Positions 27,285-37,600 of a stretch of DNA of 64,000 nucleotides are shown here, in pieces. The translations under genes and the position numbers were made by a program. Source of the stretch: Eubacterium sp. (GTDB taxonomy: Bacteria > Bacillota > Clostridia > Lachnospirales > Lachnospiraceae); assembly GCA_022796875.1 (NCBI GenBank), contig JAAWJJ010000005.1:19240-83239 (forward strand). Reading direction: 5' to 3'. Under the pieces are notes generated by a model that saw only the letters and a list, made by a program, of their open reading frames with translations, made no database searches and was not told where the DNA came from. How positions within the stretch are numbered: position 1 is the stretch's first letter; every line of letters starts with the position of its first letter.

Positions 27285-27545
27285 TTAATCCTCATAATGT
27301 CCCTTACAGGAAACAATCTCCATTATATCACCATTAATCCGATACACCAACCTATTCACTTCATCAATCCTCCGGCTCCAAAATCCACTCATATCCCCTT
27401 TTAATGGTTCTGGTTTTCCAATACCGTCAAATTTTTCTCTCTCAATATCTTTCAATAGCATATTAACACGCTTTAATGTCTTTTTATCCTGCGTCTGCCA
27501 GTAGATGTAATCCTCCCATGCCTCATCAAACCAAATCTTTTTCAT
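27285..27545 (-). CDS. yoeB: YoeB-family mRNA-interferase toxin
   Basis: 86 aa. The sequence follows the Txe/YoeB pattern closely: WEDYIYWQTQDKK, GIGKPEPLKGD with the catalytic Glu, WSRRI with the Arg, RLVYRI, and the final SCKGHYED with the His-Tyr pair. YoeB cleaves mRNA at the ribosomal A site. Its start overlaps the antitoxin stop (ATGA). All catalytic positions are present, so it should be active. Confidence 0.93.
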   Translation of the reverse strand: MKKIWFDEAWEDYIYWQTQDKKTLKRVNMLLKDIEREKFDGIGKPEPLKGDMSGFWSRRIDEVNRLVYRINGDIMEIVSCKGHYED

Positions 27546-27802
27546 TCATCTACCTCAATAATATCATGTTCTATGCCTTTTCCAGCATCAAGAGCTTCTA
27601 CTCCTCTGCGCAAATGTGCCATATTACTTTCAGAATAAAAAGGATCAACAGATACATCAAACGGGATTCTTTTTTCTCTTGTCATTTTTTTTGCAAATAT
27701 AGTAATTGCAGTAGTCATATTCATTCCAAGTTCATGACAGGTTTGCTCCATATTCTTTTTTAGTTCTTCATCCATCCGAATATTTATCAAAGTCTGTGCC
27801 AT
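27542..27802 (-). CDS. RelB/DinJ-family antitoxin
   Basis: 86 aa. N-terminal ribbon-helix-helix DNA-binding part (TLINIRMDEELKKNMEQ, then ELGMNMTTAITIFAKKM) of the RelB/DinJ family, followed by an acidic toxin-binding tail. It neutralises the YoeB-like toxin encoded next and should repress the operon through the dyads at 27846-27908. The usual partner of YoeB is a YefM-type antitoxin, so this is a mixed pair, known elsewhere in Firmicutes. GGAG lies 8 bases before the ATG. Confidence 0.9.
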   Translation of the reverse strand: MAQTLINIRMDEELKKNMEQTCHELGMNMTTAITIFAKKMTREKRIPFDVSVDPFYSESNMAHLRRGVEALDAGKGIEHDIIEVDE

Positions 27803-27830
27803 ATTATTTCTCCTTCACCAATCTATTCAT

Positions 27831-27908
27831 ATACTACTACATAATAAAGATGCAAGCAACACTTCATCTTTACATTCTTTTTCAATCTCATTCTAATTAT
27901 ATATAATT
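27831..27908 (-). promoter_or_regulatory. Promoter and operator of the toxin-antitoxin operon
   Basis: Minus strand TTGCTT (27854-27859), 17 bases, TAGTAT (27831-27836). The dyad AAAGATG (27846-27852) / CATCTTT (27865-27871) covers the -35 box, and a perfect 14-bp palindrome AATTATATATAATT lies at 27895-27908. These are likely binding sites for the ribbon-helix-helix antitoxin. Confidence 0.5.
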
Positions 27909-27933
27909 CCCAAAAACAGTTGTTTACAATCCG

Positions 27934-28527
27934 TTACAATTTTCCGAAAAATAAATATATCGCCAATAATAGCCCCTGCTCATAATCCATATCAGGCCGT
28001 TCTTCCCTGATCCTTTCAAATTGTTCTAAAAGCAACGGCAAATACTCTGTTTTTTCGTTATCCCAAATACGAGGCAAAGTTCCGAACGGGCGTATGCATT
28101 TCTGATATCCGGAAAGACAGAATATAACTGCTCTGTATATTTCATATCGGCATTGGCCAGTAATAAAGCTGTGTTTTCTATAAAAACATCATGTCCGGAC
28201 GTGCATATCTTTTCAATACCAGCGGCATAATATCTTCCTGATATTCTATTGCCTTTTGAATTAAACGCCCCACATTTACAGGATCTTTCAGCTTTCTCAT
28301 GCATGACACAATATCTTTCGCTTCAGTCACATTCATAATATGTTCTCTTTCTGCCAGATACTCTTCATACCGCGACTTCTTCATGTCCGGAACGACCGCT
28401 TCCTCTACCTCATTATTTAATTCTGATATCATAATCGTCACCATACGGAAATGCGTCAGCATCGCTGGCGATATCTCTTCTAAAGGATTGTCATCAAAAA
28501 ACTCTCTGATAATTGTTTATCGCTCAT
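27934..28527 (-). pseudogene. Triply frameshifted unknown protein
   Basis: AGAGGTG precedes an ATG at 28527. The product begins MSDKQLSE, then needs a shift near 28502 to read FFDDNPLEEISPAMLTHFRMV, a second near 28200 to read TSGHDVFIENTALLLANADMKY, and a third near 28080 to read TLPRIWDNEKTEYLPLLLEQF and end in AIYLFFGKL with TAA at 27934-27936. Joined, it would be about 197 aa, mostly helical. I do not recognise the family. The good ribosome site and coherent pieces show a recently lost gene rather than chance frames. Confidence 0.75.
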
Positions 28528-28544
28528 AATTTTCACCTCTGTCT

Positions 28545-29729
28545 TTAATCCCGGAAATATAAATCCCTCGTATATACTTTATCCAAAACGTCATCAATCT
28601 CCCGCGTATAACGGTTTGCCACAATCACATCGGAAATTTTCTTAAATTCTTCTACGTCACGAATCACTTCTGAACCGAAAAATTCCTCTTCTTTCATTGT
28701 CGGCTCATAGACAACCACTTTAATTCCCTTTGCCTTAATCCGCTTCATAACTCCCTGAATAGATGACTGGCGAAAATTATCGGAATCCGCTTTCATCGTC
28801 AACCGGTAAATGCCGACTACTTTCGGATTTTTATCCAGTATACGCTCGGCAATAAAATCCTTTCTGGTCCTGTTTGCGTCTACGATCGCGCCGATAATAT
28901 TGTTCGGTACGTCTTCATAATTTGCCAGAAGCTGTTTGGTATCTTTCGGCAGGCAATATCCGCCATAGCCAAAAGAAGGGTTGTTATAATGCGTACCGAT
29001 TCTCGGATCCAGGCCGATTCCTTCAATGATTTGTTTTGTATTCAGGCCTCTGACCTCGGCATAAGTATCCAATTCATTAAAATAAGAAACTCTCAGCGCC
29101 AGATACGTATTTGCAAAAAGCTTGATCGCCTCTGCCTCCGTAAGATCCGTAAAAAGCATTGGAATATTCTCTTTTATCGCGCCCTGAGCCAGCAAATTTG
29201 CAAACTCCTTTGCTTTCGCAGATAAACGCTCGTCTGACAATGGTGCTCCTACTACAATACGGGACGGATACAGATTATCATATAATGCTCTCCCTTCCCG
29301 CAAAAATTCCGGTGAAAAGATGATATTATCCGAACGATATTTCTCGCGGATTGATTTGGTATAACCTACCGGAACCGTTGATTTAATTACCATAATCGCT
29401 TCCGGATTGATATCCAGTACCAGTTCTATTACTTTTTCTACCGAAGACGTATCAAAATAGTTCTGTTTCGGGTCATAATTTGTCGGCGTAGAAATAATCA
29501 CAAATTCCGCATCCGTATAAGCCTCTTTTGTATCCAATGTCGCATGCAGATTCAGGTCTTTACCGGACAGATACTCCTGTATTTCTTTATCTATGATCGG
29601 CGATTTCCCGCTGTTAATCATATCCACTTTCTCCGGAATGATATCTACTGCATACACTTCATTGTTCTGTGATAAAAGGATTGCATTTGACAATCCTACA
29701 TATCCGGTTCCTGCAACTGCTATTTTCAT
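28545..29729 (-). CDS. ugd: UDP-glucose 6-dehydrogenase
   Basis: 394 aa, normal length. N-terminal NAD-binding motif GTGYVGL at 7-13, the substrate region [13 protein letters not shown], and the catalytic Cys in [11 protein letters not shown] near residue 258. It oxidises UDP-glucose to UDP-glucuronic acid in two NAD-dependent steps. It is the last gene of the AT-rich block and should supply uronic acid to that polymer; the asparagine-synthase-like protein at 38331 might amidate such a residue. AGGAGA lies before the ATG. UDP-glucose is the most likely substrate, though related dehydrogenases act on UDP-HexNAc. Confidence 0.92.
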   Translation of the reverse strand: MKIAVAGTGYVGLSNAILLSQNNEVYAVDIIPEKVDMINSGKSPIIDKEIQEYLSGKDLNLHATLDTKEAYTDAEFVIISTPTNYDPKQNYFDTSSVEKVIELVLDINPEAIMVIKSTVPVGYTKSIREKYRSDNIIFSPEFLREGRALYDNLYPSRIVVGAPLSDERLSAKAKEFANLLAQGAIKENIPMLFTDLTEAEAIKLFANTYLALRVSYFNELDTYAEVRGLNTKQIIEGIGLDPRIGTHYNNPSFGYGGYCLPKDTKQLLANYEDVPNNIIGAIVDANRTRKDFIAERILDKNPKVVGIYRLTMKADSDNFRQSSIQGVMKRIKAKGIKVVVYEPTMKEEEFFGSEVIRDVEEFKKISDVIVANRYTREIDDVLDKVYTRDLYFRD

Positions 29730-29857
29730 ATGTTATCTCCTGTTCTTTTGTTCTCAATCTGTTTCAGAGCGGCCGCTACCGTATCCGAAAGTTCTTTTTC
29801 TTTCCTCAGCCGGAATACCTTAAACTCCAGTATCAAAACTCCTGAACATAGATTTCG
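29726..29857 (-). pseudogene. C-terminal fragment of a PD-(D/E)XK/AAA-type protein
   Basis: Between the stop of the TagF-like gene and ugd one frame stays open and encodes VLILEFKVFR ... DTVAAALKQIENKR before a TGA overlapping the ugd ATG. EFK in a beta strand followed by ALKQIE is the C-terminal nuclease signature of the AAA-ATPase/PDDEXK_9 proteins common in Lachnospiraceae and Bacteroidetes. Only about 40 codons remain, with no start codon. It looks like the relic of an inserted gene. Confidence 0.6.
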
Positions 29858-31951
29858 TTATATTATTATTGTAAACTCTTTACATATTTCTTTCATAACG
29901 TCATCTTCCAGCCGTTCATCCCCAATATACAAATCAATATGGGAAAAGTATTCTTTTGCCGTCGGCAGCATATACAATTCCTGCCATACGATATCATCCA
30001 GCTTCCTGTACTCACAGGTTATATACGGCCGATATGCCTCAAAGTTTTCTCCGAGAAACAGAACGCATGGTATATCCTTTAACTTTTCCTGTAAAAACGC
30101 GATTCGCTTTTCATCCGGCGCCAGTTCCGTATTCAGGATACAGCTTCCTTTCTCCGGCATTTTCACCAGGCACAATTGCTCTCTTTCTTCCGAAACGCGC
30201 CATTTATCCGCAACCAGATATTCTGTTCCTGCAATTACGGTATGCTCAATCTCGTTTTTTTCCGTCAATACCTTTGAAAACAGGAACGGATACTTCACTG
30301 CTTTTTTTTGATTTTGAATTCCGTATTCCAGACTTCTCTTACGGAAATTTACAGGCAAAAGATATATTTCATCGAATACTTCCAGTGTTTTCTGCCATTC
30401 TTCCGTATTTTCCTGCCTGTAATCGGACATTACTACTTCTGACGCAAGCGCTTTTTCTGCTGCATGGCTTCCGGCAGCTGCAAAATACTGTCTGGCTTTT
30501 TGCCCGCATAATACAATAGTATCTACCTCAAGATTTCCCCATCTGCGTTTCCATTCTTTTTCCAGAATCAAATCCATAGCTTCCCGGATTTCCTCATGTT
30601 TTACATAAAGAAACGGTTTCCTTTCCATCAGCCGAAAGAAAATATACTCTTTCTCCGTCAGAACCTTTCTGCCCCGATAGCAGATTCTTCTCATCTCCCC
30701 TGTCATATCTGACCATTCCCGATTCAGATAATCATTCGGCACTGTTGGGGACACAACTATAACGTCATATTTTTCATGGTCCGTTTCTTCTACCATTCGC
30801 CTGATAAAATTCCGCTGTTTCCGCGGCAGATCCCATTCTGTTAAAAACATAATCTTTTTTTTGCCGCTCCGATTATGCTCAGGCGTTGTCAAACGATTCC
30901 CTCTGTTCTCAAATATCCGGTTTATCAATTGTTCTGCCACATCCGTCGGAATATCCTGATTTTTTCTGCGATACGTACTGTTTTCTTTGATATAATTTTT
31001 CAGTTCCTCCCAACCGTCTACTATATCGTATTCCTCAAACCCCTGATATTCGTCTTTATCGCCCAAGCGGCATACTTTACATCCATATTCTTTTGCATCC
31101 CTGAGATAATTACTGTAATCACCGATTACCACATCGCTTTCAGCAAGAAAATCACAGATATCTTTTCCGCCGAAATTGCAGCTGAAATTCCTCACTGCCT
31201 GAACTTCAATATTGTCTGTCTGAAGCTCCTGCAAGTGTTTTTTCATCCACTCATACGTTTCTTTTTCTTTTATCACCAGAACAAATTTCGTAACTTCATT
31301 CGGCACAACATTTTGCCGTTTCATATAAGAAGCCCTTAAGTTTCCCTGTGTTATTATTTCTCCGCTGTAAATGCCGGAAAGCTGATATTCTTCCATACAG
31401 ATTTTGTCTGTCATCCATTTTGAATCAGAAATCAGATAATCCGTTTTTAACATTTCCGTCATGATAAGGGAATGTTGATTCACATCTGCCGACCTTTTCT
31501 GAAAAAAGGTCGGGATTGCGGTCATGCTGTTTATATAAACCTGTTCCTCCCGTTTCACAAAGGAATTTGGCAAAATCGTATTTCCAATCAGATATTCGGA
31601 ACAGGCCAGCGCCCTCCAGAACTCCTCCGTGCCATTCTCCACAAAGGTTACTCTATTCTGCAGATTTTTTGCGCTTTTATTGTTTTCGTCCGCTACCCAT
31701 ATATACGTATATTGTTTTCCATACATCTGATACAGTTGTTCAAAAAGATAATTTGGTACGTCCGCACAGCTTTTCCAACCCCTGCTCCAGAAAAGGATCT
31801 GCTTTTTCCTGACCGGTTCTTTCAAAAATCCGGCATACTTGCTTCTTTCCTCAAACCCAGGATCTTTTTCCTCTGTATACTTAAGTAACTTTTGACATTC
31901 CTCATCATAATGCTCAAAATTTTCTTTTAATATAGCTTTTATATCTTCCAT
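29858..31951 (-). CDS. Degenerate TagF-like protein with GT-like C-terminal half
   Basis: 697 aa. Residues 40-340 align by eye with the CDP-glycerol glycerophosphotransferase domain of the next gene, but the catalytic HGIPLK is replaced by TAIPTF near residue 145 and DYSS by DYSN near residue 277. Residues about 365-697 begin KKIMFLTEWDLPRKQRN, similar in position to the GT4 half of the next protein, without a recognisable donor-binding motif. It is probably a diverged paralogue with a structural or regulatory role, or an enzyme with altered chemistry. AGAGG precedes the ATG. Confidence 0.65.
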   Translation of the reverse strand: MEDIKAILKENFEHYDEECQKLLKYTEEKDPGFEERSKYAGFLKEPVRKKQILFWSRGWKSCADVPNYLFEQLYQMYGKQYTYIWVADENNKSAKNLQNRVTFVENGTEEFWRALACSEYLIGNTILPNSFVKREEQVYINSMTAIPTFFQKRSADVNQHSLIMTEMLKTDYLISDSKWMTDKICMEEYQLSGIYSGEIITQGNLRASYMKRQNVVPNEVTKFVLVIKEKETYEWMKKHLQELQTDNIEVQAVRNFSCNFGGKDICDFLAESDVVIGDYSNYLRDAKEYGCKVCRLGDKDEYQGFEEYDIVDGWEELKNYIKENSTYRRKNQDIPTDVAEQLINRIFENRGNRLTTPEHNRSGKKKIMFLTEWDLPRKQRNFIRRMVEETDHEKYDVIVVSPTVPNDYLNREWSDMTGEMRRICYRGRKVLTEKEYIFFRLMERKPFLYVKHEEIREAMDLILEKEWKRRWGNLEVDTIVLCGQKARQYFAAAGSHAAEKALASEVVMSDYRQENTEEWQKTLEVFDEIYLLPVNFRKRSLEYGIQNQKKAVKYPFLFSKVLTEKNEIEHTVIAGTEYLVADKWRVSEEREQLCLVKMPEKGSCILNTELAPDEKRIAFLQEKLKDIPCVLFLGENFEAYRPYITCEYRKLDDIVWQELYMLPTAKEYFSHIDLYIGDERLEDDVMKEICKEFTIII

Positions 31952-31962
31952 AAAATTCCTCT

Positions 31963-34542
31963 TTATATTGTTAATAAACGTTCAAACTCCTTGTATACTT
32001 CATCATTATACGCACCGCAGTCAAATTCATAATCCGGAACTTTTCCGTCCACAAACGCTTTCATTCCTTCATACAAATCATCAACTTCCTGGCCGATCAG
32101 CAGTTGCCCATCCTCTATCAGCACATCTTTCACCGTATTAAAATCAGAAACAATGATCGGCATATGCAGCGTTCTGGCTTCCTGAATAACCAGCGGCTGC
32201 CCTTCATAATGGGATGGGAGTATAAAACAATCGCAGTTTTTTAAAAATCCAAACGGCTTCATAAGAATTCCTGTTAAATGCACAATTCCTTTTAAGTGCT
32301 CTGCTTCAATCAATTTTTCCAGGTATTCCCGCCACGGTCCTTCCCCCAGTATATACAACCGGACCGACGGATTCTCCCGATACAGTTTTCCAAACGCTTG
32401 AATCAGGCTATCCTGATTCTTTTCCGGAGAAAGCCTGCCCATCGTAACAAAATTAGTACATTCCTTTTCAGGCGCATGTACCACCTCTGCTTCATACGCC
32501 ATGGAATCGTCTTCCGAAATTCCGGCCACATAATAGTTTGCTTTTTCTGTGGAAAAAGAGGTCAAAGACTGTTCTTCATCCAGAATACGTTTCAGGTTAA
32601 CCATATTCCGTACATACGTAAATTTATTTTTTGTCTGCTCCGTTGCAAAATTCTCTTCATTGATCCGCATCGTCGATTCAGAACAACCGACAAGCTTATC
32701 CATGTATGGATACGCGGAAATACAAATACGCAAAACCGAACCCACATCATTTCCGCCTTTTTCTCCCCGGCTTAATTCTTTTTTCAGATCATTATGCATC
32801 CAGATCATTTTTTTTGCATGATCAAAAAACGTAAATAAAATGGCAAACCATTTTGAATACCCTGTATATTCGATCACATAATCAAATCTGCTATCTCCGA
32901 AAAGCCTGCGAAGCTCACGTTTACACATATCTTTCGGCGCATCCCATCCGGCATCAAGCCCATACTCCAAGTTCAGTGTATACAATGCTTCTTCTTCCGG
33001 ATTTACTGCATTATGTTTTCCTCTCCAGTATAACACTCTCACTTCCGGCCTGATCTTTCTAATTGTTTCTCTTGACTCTTTATTTCCTGTCGGCCCCACG
33101 CTTACAGTTACATCATACTTCGAATAATCAATTTGATCCAAAAGCGTCATCAGCGAAAAAGTAAGTCCGTTCGTTGCACAATTACCTCCACGGAGCAAAA
33201 TCTTTTTTTTCGTTTTCGTATCGCATTTTATGCAGATATCACTCTCCTTTTTTTCAAATACCGCTTCTGCGATCCGTTCACATACATGTCCGTCATCTTT
33301 CCCGCACGACCACTGTTTTTCCCTTTGATATTTTTCCAGACACGGTTTCATTGCCTGATTTATATCACTTACCATTCGTCCCAGTTCTTCATAATTTTGC
33401 GCAATTGGCCCCGGCAGTTTGTCCAGTCCGAAATATAATCCGCGGGATTCCATATATTCTTCCAAATCTTCAACGAAAAACAAAATCGGTTTTTCTGTTA
33501 CCAGAAAATCAAAATAAATACTGGAATAATCTGATATTAAAACATCTACGATTGATAACAACTCATTTGTGTCAATGATTGCAGGAACAAACTGCTCTGT
33601 CAGTTCACTGGAGTTTTTAATATACTTATATACAATCTGATGCGGTTTTACCAAAATCTGATATTCATTCGTATCCACATTATTTTCCAGGCATTGGATC
33701 ATTTTAAAATAACTCTCAAGTCCCGTTTCCGGACTTCCAAATTTTTCACCTTTCCAGGTGGGCGCATACAGAATTATTTTTTTATCAGGATCTACGGTAA
33801 CGCCTTGCTTATTCAGTGTATCCAATACCTTTTCCTTTTCTGTATAGAAATGCGCATCGTTACGCGGCTGTCCTACTTCCAAAATCGTACCTTCAAACAA
33901 ACCATCCAGCTTAAAACACTTTTTATAGACTTCCGTCATGAACTCATTCGGAGAAATCAGATAATCCGCCGCCAGAAAATTTCTTACGATATTAGTTGCG
34001 CCAATATTTCCTTCCGGTTCGTCATATCCCAACGTTTTTAACGGTATTCCATGCCAGGTATTGATATATACCTGTTCTTTCCGCTTGATAAAATAATCGG
34101 CAAAGGTACTGTCATTGATAAGATATTCCGCCGTAGCCAGATAACGGGCATATTCTATGGATTGATATTCCACAAATACAACATTACCGTATTGCGCATA
34201 TTCCTCCATGATCTGCCGGTTATCTTCCATATCTTCTATCGCCCATACATGAATATAATCTTCATATTTTTTTTTCAAAAACAAATGCCGGAAAATACTG
34301 TATGGATTCCCTACCATTCCTCTCCCGCTGTAGGCCTCGTATAAAATACAGTTTTTTCTGACAGGTTCCTTTTCATAAAAACACGTATATTGTGCCCGTA
34401 ACTGTATTTCTATGTCCCCATCCCATTTTTTTTGTATCTCCTGCAACGCTTCTTTATATTTATTTTCACATTCGTCTTTATACTCTTCTTTATGCGCTCC
34501 GCTTGTCCGCAGCGCATTTTTCACCCTTTGAAACCATCCCAT
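31963..34542 (-). CDS. TagF-type glycerophosphotransferase fused to GT4 glycosyltransferase
   Basis: 859 aa. Residues 55-430 form a CDP-glycerol:polyglycerophosphate transferase domain with WHGIPLKTLGYD near 163 and ISDYSSIYFDF near 335, both catalytic blocks intact. Residues 445-855 form a GT-B, GT4-family glycosyltransferase: RGGNCATNGL at the start, GRLSPEKNQDSLIQAF near 695 and LPSHYEGQPLVIQEA with the conserved acidic pair. One protein could thus add a polyol phosphate and a sugar, building a teichoic-acid-like repeat. Donor identity (CDP-glycerol, ribitol or another) is open; no tagD/tarI-type gene lies in the window. Confidence 0.87.
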   Translation of the reverse strand: MGWFQRVKNALRTSGAHKEEYKDECENKYKEALQEIQKKWDGDIEIQLRAQYTCFYEKEPVRKNCILYEAYSGRGMVGNPYSIFRHLFLKKKYEDYIHVWAIEDMEDNRQIMEEYAQYGNVVFVEYQSIEYARYLATAEYLINDSTFADYFIKRKEQVYINTWHGIPLKTLGYDEPEGNIGATNIVRNFLAADYLISPNEFMTEVYKKCFKLDGLFEGTILEVGQPRNDAHFYTEKEKVLDTLNKQGVTVDPDKKIILYAPTWKGEKFGSPETGLESYFKMIQCLENNVDTNEYQILVKPHQIVYKYIKNSSELTEQFVPAIIDTNELLSIVDVLISDYSSIYFDFLVTEKPILFFVEDLEEYMESRGLYFGLDKLPGPIAQNYEELGRMVSDINQAMKPCLEKYQREKQWSCGKDDGHVCERIAEAVFEKKESDICIKCDTKTKKKILLRGGNCATNGLTFSLMTLLDQIDYSKYDVTVSVGPTGNKESRETIRKIRPEVRVLYWRGKHNAVNPEEEALYTLNLEYGLDAGWDAPKDMCKRELRRLFGDSRFDYVIEYTGYSKWFAILFTFFDHAKKMIWMHNDLKKELSRGEKGGNDVGSVLRICISAYPYMDKLVGCSESTMRINEENFATEQTKNKFTYVRNMVNLKRILDEEQSLTSFSTEKANYYVAGISEDDSMAYEAEVVHAPEKECTNFVTMGRLSPEKNQDSLIQAFGKLYRENPSVRLYILGEGPWREYLEKLIEAEHLKGIVHLTGILMKPFGFLKNCDCFILPSHYEGQPLVIQEARTLHMPIIVSDFNTVKDVLIEDGQLLIGQEVDDLYEGMKAFVDGKVPDYEFDCGAYNDEVYKEFERLLTI

Positions 34543-34587
34543 AATTCGTTCTAATTTCCTCCTCTGTTAAAGTTCCTGTTTATTTAA

Positions 34588-34623
34588 ATAGCCATTACAA
34601 GTATTTTTCCTTATAATGGCTAT
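34588..34623 (-). other. Hairpin between two TagF-type genes
   Basis: Perfect 10-bp inverted repeat (ATAGCCATTA at 34588-34597, TAATGGCTAT at 34614-34623) in the 144-base gap between 34542 and 34687. On the minus strand it is followed by TTTAAATAAA, not a clean T-tract, so it may be a weak terminator or an RNA-processing/stability element lowering expression of downstream genes. Confidence 0.5.
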
Positions 34624-34686
34624 ATCATATCACATGATCCAATTAAATTGAATTCTAATCTTGATTTTACGTTGTCCCTTCCATTA

Positions 34687-37600
34687 TTATGGATGATTAT
34701 GAGAAAATAATCCTTTTATTCTATGAACATAATGCGTTATCAGGTTTGGACGAATTACTTTCCTTACAATTTTTATAGAAGATCCGAACTGTTCATACCC
34801 CAGATATTTCTCCCCAAATTTTTTTAACCGTTCTTTGTATTTTTCTTTATCCTGATCCTGATTCCGGATAGCAGAGATTACCTCTTCCGTAGTAAATACG
34901 ATCGGTCCCGGCGCTTCTTTTTCGAAATCTGCATATAACCTGCGCATTTTTCTGCAGTATTCTTCCAAATCATACGTAAAGAAAATGATCGGTTTATTCA
35001 TAAGTGCGTAGTCAAATACAATGGAAGAATAATCCGTAATTAAAATATCCGATATCATCAGCAGTTCCTCCGTATTCTGACAGGAACTGAAATTAAAAAT
35101 AAATTCACGATCAGCCGGTACTGTATAATACAGATAAGAAAAATGATGCAGACGGACGAGCAAAATATAATCTTCTCCCAACGCTTCCCTCATTTTTTCA
35201 AGATCCATCTGCATATCAAATTTATTTTTTACTCGCCAGGTAGGAGCATAAAGGATGATCTTTTTATTTTTTGGCAATTCCAATTTTTCTTTTATCTGAC
35301 CCCTGATCTGTGCATCGCTCTTAAACAACTGATCGGACCTCGGATAACCGGTACAAAGTATTTCATTCTCAAATCCGAAACAGCTTTTTGCTTTCTGTTC
35401 CATAAATCCGCCCTGTACCACCAGATAATCCCAATCAGCGCTGTTCTTAAGAAACTGCTGCCGTGCACGCTCTGTTTCAAAATTCTCTTTTACATCCAAT
35501 CCTATTGTTTTAAGCGGCGTTCCATTCATAGTCTGAACCAGAATCTGCCCTTCGCGTTTTTCAAAGCCGTCTTCAAATTCCGCATTAGTGAAAAAATATT
35601 TTGCCGTGGCCAGGTAACGATAATATTCCAGCGAACCTCTGCGGACACGTTTTGCATTTCCTTTGATCGGAGTCCGTGCATCATTTAAAGACCAGATACA
35701 CTCATATTCCGGATAATATTCATCTATATATTCATAGATCGCCCGCGGATTACCGCTGTATTGCTTTCCGCACAATGATTCAAACAAAATCCGCTTTTTA
35801 TTTAACTCCTCTTTCCGGTAAAGAGGATAGTTCTTCATAACCAACGACTGCCTCTTTTCAGCGCTGTCTTCCTCTTTTCTCCATAGTTGTGTAAACTTCA
35901 GACGGATTCGTCCTTCCACCCCACGATAACAGGAAATTTTCAGTTCCTCCGACAACATTATATGCCGAAAACGTTTTTTTAAATAGACAGGCGCTTTTAC
36001 AGTTTTTCCATCCTCAAAAACATATTCAATAAATAAATCCCGGACACTCTGATACAGATTCCGAATCACTTCTTCGTTTTCAAAATTTATGGAAAACGTA
36101 CAACAGATATTTTCGTTTTTCAGTTTACATTTTTTTTCATCCAGAACAACCGCTTGTCCGGAACGCCAGTCTTCTATCCGCAATCTTGCAGAAACTGCAT
36201 TTACAACTGTTTCAATGTTTCCTCCCGTTCTTACAAAAATTTTTATCAAACAGTCGTTTTCCTCCGTCGCTGTTATCCTGGCAACCGCCACAAAATCATA
36301 TAGTATCATCCGTAAACCATAGGTCAATTGCGTATTCTCAATCAATGCAATACGATCGGATTCTTTCACTGAAAGTTTTTTTGACCTGCTTATAAGAATA
36401 TTTTCTTTCTGATTCTTTTTCAGGAACACATCATATCGCTTTTCTTTTTCAAACAACTCTATAGGCGCTGAAAATTCAATATGATCTGTTGTTTCAAAAG
36501 CCACGAAATCATCCTTTCCCTCTTCACCCATCCTGCGTTTTTTACGGCCTTTTTGTACGGCCCATACGGCATCTGCCGCATGGCTGAGTCTGCATATCAC
36601 CTTTTTCTCTTCCAGACGGAGTTCTTCTGCAAACACCTCTTCCTGACGCAACAAAATTCTGACTTTATGGAAAAGATCAAATTCCATGCGAAACAGATGA
36701 TTGCCGGAAAGAAGCGTAAACCGATGATATTTCTCCTCTAATTCTTTCGGCCACCACCCTAATAAGACGTGTCCTTTTGAAAATCGATTCTCATATTCTA
36801 TCAGAATTTGGTGATATCCGATACTTTTCTCATTAAAATCCAATGCATCCACATCCATCAGAACACCAAAACCGCTTCCATCATAATTATAATGCGTTTC
36901 TTCTCCAGTTGCCGGATCTGTTACCATTCCATAAAGGTCCGTTAATTCATGGTTTTCTTCCGGAATCACCTCTAACGGAATTTTACTGCCGGTAAGTTCA
37001 TTATAAAGAAAAGCGGAAATTTTCTGTTCTTCATATTCCCGGATATTGATCCGTCTTCTGTAAAGGTGCGCTACAATTTCGATTTTTTTGCCGTCCACTT
37101 TAATATTGTCGATAAAGTATCGCGGATCAAACTGCACCAGCTCTTTTGTAATATTCCGGCTCTTTACGGTAAAGATTTCTTCCGGAAGCTTCACAAACAG
37201 GCTGCCGTCCTTTTCTTCTACCGGGGCCAGGGCATAGTTTTCCTTTTCATATTCCAGCACACGAAGCAGCCCCGGCAGGTTTTCATTCCGAATATATTCA
37301 TACTTTTGCTGGTCTATAATTTTCAAATCGTCAAAGGCTTCCTTTGGTATTGCTTCGTCTATATATTCTTTTATAAGACGAATATTTTCCAAAGCCTGCT
37401 CTTTTGGAATACGCTGACATACATTTACAAAGAGCATCAGATCCAAATCCAGATTCCGAATTTGCTTTTTTTTCACCAGCCAAGGTTCTTTTACTTCTTT
37501 TTCAAAAAAATCATCCAATATTTTCATGATTTTAATTCTGCTGTATAAGTTCTCTATATTGGATGTATTTTGCGAAATTGATTTTGAAACACCCTCCCTG

